Origin: Haloterrigena salifodinae
GTDB taxonomy: Archaea > Halobacteriota > Halobacteria > Halobacteriales > Natrialbaceae
Direction: 5' to 3'
Length of the DNA stretch: 64,000 bases
Assembly (NCBI RefSeq): GCF_003977755.1
Contig: NZ_RQWN01000002.1
Span: 620,001-684,000 of the forward strand
Under the pieces are notes generated by a model. The model was given only the letters and a program-made list of their open reading frames with translations, was not told where the DNA came from and did no database searches. The position numbers and the translations under genes are program-made. Below are positions 55,056 to 63,348 of the stretch, piece by piece (position 1 is the stretch's first letter; each line of letters begins with the position of its first letter).

Positions 55056-56318
55056 ATGCAGCGGAATGCGCTTTCACGACGATCGGTACTGTCATTCGCG
55101 GGCGCCTGCGCGATCGCTGGCGCCGGCGCGACGGCAGTCGGTGGGGCACAGGCAGACGGAACATCCCGAGAGTCCTTCACGATTCGCAAGGGAACGGCTG
55201 AGGAGACGACGGTCTACGTCACGAGCGCGGACGTCGACGGCCCGACGGTCGTCATCATCGGCGGCGTCCACGGTAACGAGGTCGCGGGCTATACGGCAAC
55301 GGGTGCAATCGCCGACTGGGAGATCGGCGCCGGAACCCTTGTCACCATCCCCAAAGCGAACGCGGCCGCAGTCGAGAACGGGACGCGGACCGCCGACGAC
55401 GGTGTCGACCTCAATCGACAATTCCTGGAGGGGCGCGAGCCGGGGACCGACCTCGCCAGGGCGCTCTGGAGTGTCGTCGTCGAGTACGATCCGGACGTTG
55501 TGATCGACCTCCACGAGTCGACGGGCATCTACGCGAACGATCCCGTCGACGGCGTTGGGCAGGCGATCTTCCACTCCGACGGCGAAGCCGCCGCGGCCGC
55601 GACCGATGCGGCTGAGTACGTCACCCGGAACTACATCGACGACCGGGCGCTCGCGTTTCAGACCGGGCCGTTCTCCAGTCCCGACAACGACCCGAGGGGA
55701 CTGCTCGTCCACAAGGCAGCTCGCGACCTCGGCGCCGACGCGTTCCTCGCGGAGACGCTCTCGACCGACGTCCCACTCGAGACCCGCGTGCAGTGGCACT
55801 CGGCGATCGTCGAGCGGCTCCTGACGGACGATCTCCAACTCGAGGCGGCCGACGCGAATTCCGGTTCCGACGAGAACGAGACGGACGACGGCGCCGACGA
55901 GAGCGAGTCGGACGACAGTGCTGACGAGAATGAGACGGACGACAGTGCTAACGAGAATGAGTCGGACGATGGTGCCGACGAAAACGAGACGGACGACGGT
56001 GCCAACGGGAACGAGTCCGCCGAAGACGAGACGGCGGCAGAAGCGCCCGTCGCGTCCATCACCGCCTGTCCCCGGAACTTCGTCGGGTCGGCGCTCGAGT
56101 CCGGGCAGACGGTTCAACTCGACGCGTCGGGATCGGAGGCGCGCGGCGGCGAGATCGTCCGTTACGAGTGGGACGTCGGCCAGACGGCGCAGTTCGACAA
56201 GACCGGTGAGACGATCACGGTGACGGTCGGTACGAACGTCCGCGACACGATCGTGTTGCGCGTGACTACCGCTGACGGTGCGACCGATACCGATTCGATC
56301 ACGCTCTCGACGAACTGA
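55056..56318 (+). CDS. Tat-exported zinc deacylase (succinylglutamate desuccinylase/aspartoacylase-like) with a PKD-like domain
   Basis: A 420-residue exported enzyme. A twin-arginine signal (SRRSVLSFAGACAIAG, residues 8-23) leads the mature part. The M14-like amidohydrolase domain (about 40-262) shows GGVHGNEVAGY (H72, E75), DLNRQFL (R121), DLHESTG (H153) and LAETLST (E233), the usual zinc and catalytic set. Residues about 268-330 are an acidic linker of near-repeated 10-residue units. Residues about 331-420 are a PKD-like beta sandwich (YEWDVGQ, LRVTTADGATDTDS). It could remove acyl or amino-acid groups outside the cell; substrate unknown. Confidence 0.84.
   Translation: MQRNALSRRSVLSFAGACAIAGAGATAVGGAQADGTSRESFTIRKGTAEETTVYVTSADVDGPTVVIIGGVHGNEVAGYTATGAIADWEIGAGTLVTIPKANAAAVENGTRTADDGVDLNRQFLEGREPGTDLARALWSVVVEYDPDVVIDLHESTGIYANDPVDGVGQAIFHSDGEAAAAATDAAEYVTRNYIDDRALAFQTGPFSSPDNDPRGLLVHKAARDLGADAFLAETLSTDVPLETRVQWHSAIVERLLTDDLQLEAADANSGSDENETDDGADESESDDSADENETDDSANENESDDGADENETDDGANGNESAEDETAAEAPVASITACPRNFVGSALESGQTVQLDASGSEARGGEIVRYEWDVGQTAQFDKTGETITVTVGTNVRDTIVLRVTTADGATDTDSITLSTN
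55866..56015 (+). repeat. 30-bp tandem repeat encoding the acidic linker
   Basis: The linker of the zinc deacylase is built from about five copies of a 30-bp unit encoding the pattern D-E-N-E-T-D-D-(G/S)-A-D with small changes. Related copies such as ADENETDD and ANENESDD recur in register. Copy number may vary between strains, as in other phase-like linkers. Confidence 0.6.
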
Positions 56319-56417
56319 TCGGTCCGGAACTCGCGCTACTGCGGGCTTCCTCTCCGGACGAGGGATGGGATAGAACCGTTCGTTACCGCAAGAATGGAAT
56401 CAACAAACGACGCGAGC

Positions 56418-57764
56418 TCAGTAGAACTGTTCGGTCCGGTGCTTCCAGAGATCGTCGAACGTGATAACCTCGACGTTGGCGTTGTCTATGTGCTTGAGCA
56501 GCTTCGCGTAGTTGGTTTCGGACATCGTGTTCTGTTCGGAGAACGCGTGGAAGTTCAGAATCGTACACTGGCGGTGCTGGGCGGCGCGATTGACGCACCG
56601 TTTCGCGATGTTCAGGTCGTAGCCGATCGTCCGCGGTAACGCCAGCGGGTCGAAGCCATAGACGCTGGTCGTGTTGATGTTACCGGACTGGTTGAAGCCG
56701 CCGCAGTAGTGGTAGTCGGTCGCGATATCGAGGCTCGTCTTATCGTAGCTGTTGTGCGGGTAGACGATGTAGTCTGCGCCCTCGAACCCCTTGTTGATGA
56801 ACCACTGCTTGTCGTGCTCGAGGCGGTTCCGGATCCGCTCTTCGTCGTCGAGTTCGTGGATCGGACTGTGGGTCCCGTGGACGACGATCTGGTCGCCAGC
56901 GTCCTGACGTTCCTTAAGCTCCGCTACCGTTACGCTGCCACCGTCGTTTCGTTCGACCCAGCGCGGTACCGGGGCCTGAACGGCCGGGAACCCGTACTCG
57001 TCGTGCATCGGCGCGGCCGTCTCGTAATAGTCGCGGGTGCCGTCGTCCCAGGTCAGCATGACGTACCCCTGTTCGGGCTTGTCGTGGGTCCGCAGGTCGT
57101 CGATCCAGACCTCGGCCTGGTCCATGGTGTGCAAAACCTGAATCTCGAGGCGATCCAGGGCGTCGAGCGCGGGCTCGTAGTCGCTTTGTGAGAAGACGCC
57201 CGGACTCGAGCGGAACCAGGCGACGTCCGGGCTCCGGCAAGTGATCTCCCGCAGCGAGTACGCTTTCCAGCCGCCGAACTGGTCGACCAGCCGCAGGTTG
57301 ATCGTGATGCTTTGTGGAGTCGTCGTCCGGATCGCAAACGAGAAGTCCGTATCGGTGAAGTCCTTGTCCGACACGTCCAGTTGGGCGACGACGTTTTGCT
57401 CGCCGTTCGACTCCAGTTTGAAGCTCTGGTCGCCGTTGAAGACGGTCTCCTGGTCGGCGCTTCCCGATCCACGGGTGACCTCCCACTTGGAGAGGTCGCT
57501 GAAGTCGTCGAGCGACTCGCCGGGCTGGCTGTACTGCTCGCGGCTGTTGTACTCCGTCTCGAGCGACGGAACGCCGTCGGCTAGCGCCGCCGCCTGTCCG
57601 GAGGACTTGTTGTCCGTCTCTTCTTCCTCCGAATCTTCCTCCGAATCGTCGTCCGATCCGCCGAGGACCGAACTAAGCTGATCGGTACATCCCGCGAGGC
57701 CGGCGGCCGCGGCTGCACTCGAGAGGGCGAGAACTCGTCGGCGGGTTGGTCGCTGCTGTGACAT
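56418..57764 (-). CDS. Polysaccharide-deacetylase lipoprotein
   Basis: A 448-residue exported lipoprotein: RRRVLALSSAAAAAGLAGC gives twin arginines and lipobox C26, followed by an acidic linker (about residues 36-56). Residues about 65-228 form a beta-rich carbohydrate-binding-like domain. The NodB-type domain has the catalytic pair in MLTWDDGTRDY (D240, D241) and the metal histidines in VVHGTHSPIHEL (H299, H303), plus NFHAFSEQ near the end. It is therefore likely an active polysaccharide or amide deacetylase at the cell surface. A TATA-like AT-rich patch (57794-57804) lies about 35 nt upstream. Confidence 0.84.
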   Translation of the reverse strand: MSQQRPTRRRVLALSSAAAAAGLAGCTDQLSSVLGGSDDDSEEDSEEEETDNKSSGQAAALADGVPSLETEYNSREQYSQPGESLDDFSDLSKWEVTRGSGSADQETVFNGDQSFKLESNGEQNVVAQLDVSDKDFTDTDFSFAIRTTTPQSITINLRLVDQFGGWKAYSLREITCRSPDVAWFRSSPGVFSQSDYEPALDALDRLEIQVLHTMDQAEVWIDDLRTHDKPEQGYVMLTWDDGTRDYYETAAPMHDEYGFPAVQAPVPRWVERNDGGSVTVAELKERQDAGDQIVVHGTHSPIHELDDEERIRNRLEHDKQWFINKGFEGADYIVYPHNSYDKTSLDIATDYHYCGGFNQSGNINTTSVYGFDPLALPRTIGYDLNIAKRCVNRAAQHRQCTILNFHAFSEQNTMSETNYAKLLKHIDNANVEVITFDDLWKHRTEQFY

Positions 57765-58012
57765 TGTCGACCCGAAGTTACCGACAGTCAGCCCATTATT
57801 ATGGATCCGATAGGCCGAAAATCCGGTTGCCTAGATCGCCGCTATACGGGCGTTTCAGCCCTTAACAATGGCATAGTAATTGTCGTCTCGGTAGAAGAGA
57901 GGAGAGCCGCGTGCGCGGTCGGGGCAATGTGGACGAGTGAACCGCCGGTCGACCGCCGATCGGTCGACTCGGCGTCCGTCCCCTCGATCGTGCGTCGCGA
58001 CGGTGGTCTTCG

Positions 58013-59704
58013 ATGAACAGGGAACTCTTCGGCGTATTCGGCGACAGAGAGACGTTCGAGCGACACAGAGCGAGCGACGAATTCGATCGGGTACTGACGG
58101 GACCGTCCGTCACCGTCGGCATCAGAGACGATGCGCTCGGCGCGCCCGGTTGGACCGCCAGCTACGCGGACGGCGACGACCGGTGTGTCGTCTGGGGCGA
58201 GGCGTACGTCCCGGGCGACGAGTCAAACGCCGCGCGCTGGCTGCTCGAGCGCTACAAGAACGTGGGTCGCGATGCCTTGGACTTGCTCAACGGATCGTAT
58301 CTGGCCCTCGTCGACGCCGACAGGGGCGACACATTCGTCGCGACGGATCCCGTCCGGTCTCGCGAGTGCTTCTACACCGACGCGCCGGGAACTCGCGTCT
58401 TCGGAACCGACGCCGCCGAAGTCGGGCGCACGGTCCCCGAGCCGACGGTTAATCGAGACGGCGTTCTCGAATTCCTCCACCTCGGCGTGGCCCTCGGCGA
58501 GAAGACCGCCGTCTCGGAGCTGCGTCGACTGCCCATCGACAGCGTGCTCGTGGCCGACTCGATCGAACCCCTCAAGCGGTTCGTCTACCGTTCGGAGTCG
58601 TTCGATTACGTTGGCGAGCTCGCCGAGCGCCTCGAGCGGGCGTTTCGGCGGCGTTCGATGCTACCCGGAACCAAAGGTCTCCTCCTGTCGGCGGGCTACG
58701 ACTCGCGGGTCCTTCTCACGGGGATTCCCGAGATCGAGCAGAGTTTCACCGTCGGCGCGCCAGACGCCCGGGAAGTCGAGGTCGCGGGTCAGCTCGCCGA
58801 CCAGTACGGGGCGACACACACGGCGTTTCCGCCGGATGAACGGTATCTCCGTCCCGACGAATCGAAGGTCCGCTACTCGCAGGGAATCAAGGAATCACTG
58901 CACATCCACCACGCCGGTTACACCGACGAGATGGCCGTCGACACGATGCATCACGGACTGCTCTGTGATACGTTCCTTCGCGGTCACTTCACCGCCGAGA
59001 AGACAGTCGACGTCCTCGACAAGCGCATTCCGACCGGTCGGCTCGAACCCGATCCCGATCCGGTCGAGGAACTACTCGCGACCTTCGGCTACAGCCGAGA
59101 TGCCAGTCGCGACCTCGCCGAACGAACGTCGTTCGGCGTCGATCCAGAGACGTTCGTTAGGGACGCGGTCGCCGACGAACTCGACGCGCAGGACGCCCGC
59201 GCGGACTCCGTCCAGAACGCGCTGACCTGCGTCGGGATTTCGAACCAGCCCTCGATGCCGTTTCATACGCACTTGGCCGACCAGTTCGTGGCGTCGTTTC
59301 CCGCCATCGACCGCGAGCTACTCGACTGGCACCTTCGAGCGCCGCCGGAACACCGCACGACGGAGACGTTCCTCGAGGCCTGTACGCGGGTCGACAACGA
59401 CATCCTGCGACACAGACCGCCGGACCGGCCACACGACGAAACGATTCTCAACGAGGTCGAACGCTTCGTCCGTCGGAAGACGCCGCTTCTCGAGTCGTTC
59501 CAGCCGCCGTGGCCCGATCGCCAGACACTGTTCGATCGCTACGAGTTCGACCAGCGGTACCTGAACGACCTCGAGCACGTCCACGACCTGCCGGTCAGAC
59601 ACAAGCTGCGGCTCATCGATCTCCGAACGTGGCTCGAGTGCTGGACCGCGCCGTCCGAGGCGTCGCTTCCGTGGCTCGCCCCGCCGGAATTCGCGACTGT
59701 TTGA
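58013..59704 (+). CDS. Asparagine synthetase-like protein without the glutaminase cysteine
   Basis: A 563-residue protein with the two-domain plan of asparagine synthetase B. Residues 1-190 follow the Ntn amidotransferase fold (NRELFGVFGDRE, then GVALGEKTAVSELRRLPID) but the residue after Met is Asn, not the catalytic Cys, so no glutamine-derived ammonia is expected. The synthetase domain carries the ATP-pyrophosphatase loop LLLSAGYDSRVLLTG (residues about 223-237, SAGYDS) and later SQGIKESLHIHHAGYTDEM. Such proteins in glycan clusters can form amides or adenylates on other substrates. Co-directional and separated from neighbours by gaps. Confidence 0.82.
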   Translation: MNRELFGVFGDRETFERHRASDEFDRVLTGPSVTVGIRDDALGAPGWTASYADGDDRCVVWGEAYVPGDESNAARWLLERYKNVGRDALDLLNGSYLALVDADRGDTFVATDPVRSRECFYTDAPGTRVFGTDAAEVGRTVPEPTVNRDGVLEFLHLGVALGEKTAVSELRRLPIDSVLVADSIEPLKRFVYRSESFDYVGELAERLERAFRRRSMLPGTKGLLLSAGYDSRVLLTGIPEIEQSFTVGAPDAREVEVAGQLADQYGATHTAFPPDERYLRPDESKVRYSQGIKESLHIHHAGYTDEMAVDTMHHGLLCDTFLRGHFTAEKTVDVLDKRIPTGRLEPDPDPVEELLATFGYSRDASRDLAERTSFGVDPETFVRDAVADELDAQDARADSVQNALTCVGISNQPSMPFHTHLADQFVASFPAIDRELLDWHLRAPPEHRTTETFLEACTRVDNDILRHRPPDRPHDETILNEVERFVRRKTPLLESFQPPWPDRQTLFDRYEFDQRYLNDLEHVHDLPVRHKLRLIDLRTWLECWTAPSEASLPWLAPPEFATV

Positions 59705-59815
59705 CTGTTGGCACAGATTTCGGCCGCTGGGACCCTCACTTTTAACGACTCGAACAGTCGTTTCCACTCATTTAGGCCTACGACAAATCGTTTGCCCAGC
59801 TCAACCGTAACAATA

Positions 59816-59824
59816 CTTATATAC
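59816..59824 (+). promoter_or_regulatory. Probable TATA box of a DUF7344-like gene
   Basis: CTTATATAC is centred about 26 nt before the ATG at 59846, giving a leaderless transcript. This is the clearest TATA box on the plus strand in the accessory region. Confidence 0.55.
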
Positions 59825-59845
59825 CACGCAAGACTACCGCGGAAT

Positions 59846-60349
59846 ATGCGTCTGACGCCGTCTTGGTTGTGCGCGACACCGTCGGAGCCGTCCGAAGACG
59901 GGCCCGACGACGCCGAAGCCGAGACGGTTTCGGGTGTCACCATCTACCGGGACCCATCGACCAACCTCTCGAACGCCGACTCCGCGACCGAGTTCGTCCC
60001 GGACTCCAATACCGAATTGTTGTCCGTTCTGGACGGGATGGAGACGCCCGTCACCGTCGACGAAGTCGCCGACGAACTGATCCACCCGGCTCGGCCCTCA
60101 GTGGAAACGTGGGCGGCCGTGCACGAGCAACTCCACCAGTATCGCCTTCCGGAACTCGACGCGACAGGCCACGTCGAATTCGACGCGGAACAGGGGATCG
60201 TCGAGCGTCGAACGGTCCGATCGGACGCCGCTAACAGGAACGGCTCGAGCAGGCTGGGACTCCGGAGACTGGTTCGACTCGCGGGACTCACAGCACTGGT
60301 TACGTCAGGGCTGGCGGTTGCGCTCCTCGCGGTCGTACTGCTCGTCTGA
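59846..60349 (+). CDS. Membrane-anchored winged-helix protein, DUF7344 type
   Basis: A 167-residue protein with an N-terminal Ser/Glu/Asp-rich segment, a winged-helix-like domain of the DUF7344 kind (ELLSVLDGMETPVTVDEVADEL, then VHEQLHQYRLPELDATGHV, ending VEFDAEQGIVERR), and a C-terminal hydrophobic span (about residues 140-167). Such proteins are regarded as haloarchaeal transcription regulators tied to the membrane. The start at 59846 follows the TATA box. It is convergent with a second gene of the same family 47 bp away. Confidence 0.76.
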   Translation: MRLTPSWLCATPSEPSEDGPDDAEAETVSGVTIYRDPSTNLSNADSATEFVPDSNTELLSVLDGMETPVTVDEVADELIHPARPSVETWAAVHEQLHQYRLPELDATGHVEFDAEQGIVERRTVRSDAANRNGSSRLGLRRLVRLAGLTALVTSGLAVALLAVVLLV

Positions 60350-60396
60350 ACCGGCTCGAGAAACACGCCGTATCGCACTAGGGGCGACGTCAGGTA

Positions 60397-60999
60397 TTAC
60401 TCGAGAAGTCGTTTGATCGTCGATACCGTAAACAGCAGCAGGATACAGGCGCTCAGTGCGATTCCCGAGAGGAACGTCGTGAACGGCAGTTCGAGCACCG
60501 CGCCGAGCAGCAGCGCGAAGCCGAGGACTGTCGAGCCGACGTAGTAATCGTCCAGTCCCGCGTTGGACTCGTCCCCGTCGCTCGAGTCCGTCTCGGGGGC
60601 GTCCTGCAGGTACTGATCGACCATATCCGCGCGCGGTTGCCGTTCGACGATGCCGCGGTTCTTCTGGTAGTCGATGAGTCCCGCTTCGTCGAGCTTCGAG
60701 AGGTGAGACTGGTAGAGCGGAATGTAGACGCGCTGGCGTTGTTTCGACGTGAGTTCCTCGACGGTCGTATCGTGTTCCCACGCCGCGACCTGCTCGGCGA
60801 TATCCCGCATACGCACGGGCTCGGTAGTGTCGCGAAGGTACCTGAGAACCAGCCGACGGCGTTCGTTTTGCAGGAGGTGGAAGATCTCGTCCTTAGAGAG
60901 GTCCTCCTCGTCGGCGGACCGCTCGTCAGCGGACCGCTCGTCCGCGTCGGCCGTCTCCTCCGTAGTATCTCCTTCGGAGCTGATATGTGCTGCGTTCAT
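60397..60999 (-). CDS. Membrane-anchored winged-helix regulator, DUF7344 type
   Basis: A 200-residue regulator: an acidic N-terminus, then a winged-helix domain (DEIFHLLQNERRRLVLRYLR, VRMRDIAEQVAAWEHDTT, VYIPLYQSHLSKLDEAGLID), then two hydrophobic spans near the end (about 153-170 and 173-195). The DUF7344 pattern, with the HLxKLxxAG recognition region, is clear. A TATA-like CCTTTATTA on the minus strand (61029-61037) lies about 33 nt before the ATG. It converges with the other DUF7344-type gene, giving a paired arrangement. Confidence 0.8.
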   Translation of the reverse strand: MNAAHISSEGDTTEETADADERSADERSADEEDLSKDEIFHLLQNERRRLVLRYLRDTTEPVRMRDIAEQVAAWEHDTTVEELTSKQRQRVYIPLYQSHLSKLDEAGLIDYQKNRGIVERQPRADMVDQYLQDAPETDSSDGDESNAGLDDYYVGSTVLGFALLLGAVLELPFTTFLSGIALSACILLLFTVSTIKRLLE

Positions 61000-61389
61000 T
61001 GCGCCAATCTCCCCTAATCAGAAGTGTGTAATAAAGGGTGGAAACCGTATCTCTCAACCGAATTCGTTTTAACTATTTTCATATACGGGATCGATCTTTT
61101 TACGTTATTTTAAAACAGCAATATCGAGGGATTCAAGTCATAATTCGGGCCATTCACGAACAGACGATTATTTTGTTACTCGTATATAATTCCGTAAATA
61201 TATCTGGCGGGTTACGATAAATTTCTCACTGTTGTGTCGGTTGGGACGTTCTAGAACCGACGAAAGATACTTATTTCGAATTATTGTCCTACAGCTGGTA
61301 GGTCAGGGGGTGGAAACCACCCGATCGACCGGGTCAAAGCGGCTTATCGGGACGATAATAAACCGCACGACGGTCGAATAACGCCGGTA
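61000..61389. other. AT-rich intergenic region with a hairpin before the DUF1616 gene
   Basis: No gene is recognised. The first 230 bp are unusually AT-rich (for example around 61070-61210). A hairpin GGGTGG-aaa-CCACCC occurs at 61308-61322, with an outer GGTC/GACC pair (61301-61304 and 61327-61330). It contains the promoter of the minus-strand DUF7344-type gene at its left end and of the DUF1616 gene at its right end. Confidence 0.5.
61354..61363 (+). promoter_or_regulatory. Probable TATA box of the DUF1616 gene
   Basis: GATAATAAAC lies about 30 nt before the ATG at 61390, predicting a leader of only a few nucleotides. Confidence 0.45.
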
Positions 61390-62382
61390 ATGAGCGACAG
61401 TCAATGGTGGTTCCTCGACCTGGCAGCGGTGATTGCGTTCACCGGCGCCTTCACGTTCGGCATCGTTTCCGGAGTCGACGGCGTGATACGAACTGCGATA
61501 GCACTCCCAATGGTTCTCTGTTTTCCCGGGTATGCGTTCGTCTCGATCCTGTTTCCGTCCGAACCGAGCGACGAGTACCAGTCGTTCGATACGCTGAAAA
61601 GCGGGCTCGATACGCCGCGTCTGGTAACCGGCGGACTCGAGTCTGTCGAACGGTTCGTCCTGTCGATCGTCTTCAGTATCGCCCTCGTTCCGACGGTCAC
61701 CCTTTTCGCGTCCGTTACCCCACGGGGTATCACCCCGGAAACGGTGCTCCTCGGGCTTGCGTCGCTGACCGTCGTGCTGTCGCTGCTCGCGGTCGTGTCT
61801 CGCTACCGGTGTCCGGCGGAGCGACGGTTCGCGCCGTCGCTCTCGATCGGATCGCTGTTCTTCTCCCGGGAGCGACCGAACGTCTACGAGCGAGTCAATC
61901 CGCGGCCGTACAACGTCGCGATCGCCATCGGACTGGTAGTGCTGCTCGCGAGCGCCGGCTTCGCTGCCACCAACCCGCCACAGGGTGACGGCTTCACCGA
62001 ACTATCGGTCCAAACCGAGAACGTCACGGCCGAGACCAACACGATGTACAAATCGACGTACGCTGCCGGCGAGACCGAGCCGTTGACGCTGTCGATCACG
62101 AACCAAGAGAACGCCGAGCGCGACTACACGACGGTCGTCCTGCTCGAGCGAATCGAACAGGGGGACGGCGATGAGGTGAACGTTACGGACCGCGACGAAC
62201 TCGCTCGAGCATCCGCGACAGTCGCCGACGGCGAGACGCGCGAGCAGTCAATCGAGATTACGCCGACGATGTCCGGCGACGATCTTCGGATCACGGTGTT
62301 GCTCTATCAGGGGGAGGTGCCGTCGGAGCCCGCAGCCGAGAACGCCTACCAAACGATGCACCTCCCGGTCGTGGTTGAGTAG
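61390..62382 (+). CDS. DUF1616 membrane protein
   Basis: A 330-residue protein of the DUF1616 family. Four hydrophobic segments occupy about residues 8-27, 35-55, 90-112, 118-140, with a fifth at about 178-196. The C-terminal 125 residues are an extracytoplasmic beta-sandwich-like domain (GETEPLTLSITNQENAERDY, LRITVLLYQGEVP). This family accompanies archaeal surface glycan and glycosylation genes; its biochemical role is not known. It is separated from its neighbours by large non-coding regions. Confidence 0.8.
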   Translation: MSDSQWWFLDLAAVIAFTGAFTFGIVSGVDGVIRTAIALPMVLCFPGYAFVSILFPSEPSDEYQSFDTLKSGLDTPRLVTGGLESVERFVLSIVFSIALVPTVTLFASVTPRGITPETVLLGLASLTVVLSLLAVVSRYRCPAERRFAPSLSIGSLFFSRERPNVYERVNPRPYNVAIAIGLVVLLASAGFAATNPPQGDGFTELSVQTENVTAETNTMYKSTYAAGETEPLTLSITNQENAERDYTTVVLLERIEQGDGDEVNVTDRDELARASATVADGETREQSIEITPTMSGDDLRITVLLYQGEVPSEPAAENAYQTMHLPVVVE

Positions 62383-63348
62383 GTATAGCCCTGGGATCGC
62401 TCACCGTCGCGTACGCGCCATGAACAACGCGTGATCGATCGCCGTCGTCGCCGGACGATCGGTACCGTCGTCGCCGCTCTGCTACCCGTTCTCGTCGACA
62501 AACCGCCGTTCCGGACGGCCGGCGTCACAAGGAGACCGCCCACTTACTGTTCGTCGCGCCACTGTGTTAGTTCGTTCTCGCCGCCGTCGCCGACCGTCGT
62601 GGCGCTGAGAGCCGCGGCGCACGGGTGCGTTTGCACTCCACACCGTTCACCTGATTACTGGCGTGTACGGTCCGACGCGACCGGAACGGGGTCGTGGTTC
62701 GGGTCGTCCTGCTGGCGTTTGCCTCGGCACCACCGGCCAATTACGGCGGCTGTTTCGACCACGTTGTCATCTACCTCTTCGGAAGATCTGCCAGTCTTCA
62801 CGGGCGGACTGACGTCGCAGCTCTTCCATCAAATCGAGCTCGTGATCGCCTCACTGTGCTGTGGCTGTCCGAAGAGATCTTGGCCATCGCTGAATCTGGC
62901 GCTAGCTGCACGGCCATTTCGAGCTGTAACAGGCGCCTCGAACTGACGCCGAAACAGTCGTTCTCCGTCGATCGTCGACGAGCGCTGACCACGCTGCGAT
63001 CGCCGCGATTGGTTCGATCGGAGGGCTCCGTTTTCGAGAGTCCGCGACTCAGCGTAGTCGATCGCGACTCGAGTTAGACAACGGATCACCGGAACCGTAT
63101 CTGGTGGCCGCGTCCGGGAGACGCCACTCGCTCTCTCGAACGGATAGGAGCAAAGCGACCGGGGGATGGACGGACTCGAGGTCGCCGCTGGGTGCTCGTT
63201 ACGATCGAATCCCACCGACACCACGATGAGAGCGTCCGGTGTCGTCCGTCCTCGCTTGCCTCGAGATGCCGACGCTCGCTTCCGTTGCGACGTCGATGTC
63301 GGTTCGGTCGAAAAAATGGACGGCGAGAGTCGCGGTAACGTCGGTCGC
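62383..63348. other. 966-bp stretch without a recognisable gene
   Basis: Several open frames exist on both strands but none shows a recognisable motif, hydrophobic segment pattern or coding-like composition, and they overlap each other. The sequence is mixed in base composition and is out of character with the dense coding elsewhere. It may be decayed accessory or mobile DNA, but no terminal inverted repeats or transposase remnant were identified by reading. Confidence 0.4.

Noticed and set aside
62431-63224. Overlapping ORFs in the gap before the last gene, considered as a transposase
   Set aside because: No DDE, HUH or resolvase motif and no inverted terminal repeats were found by reading.
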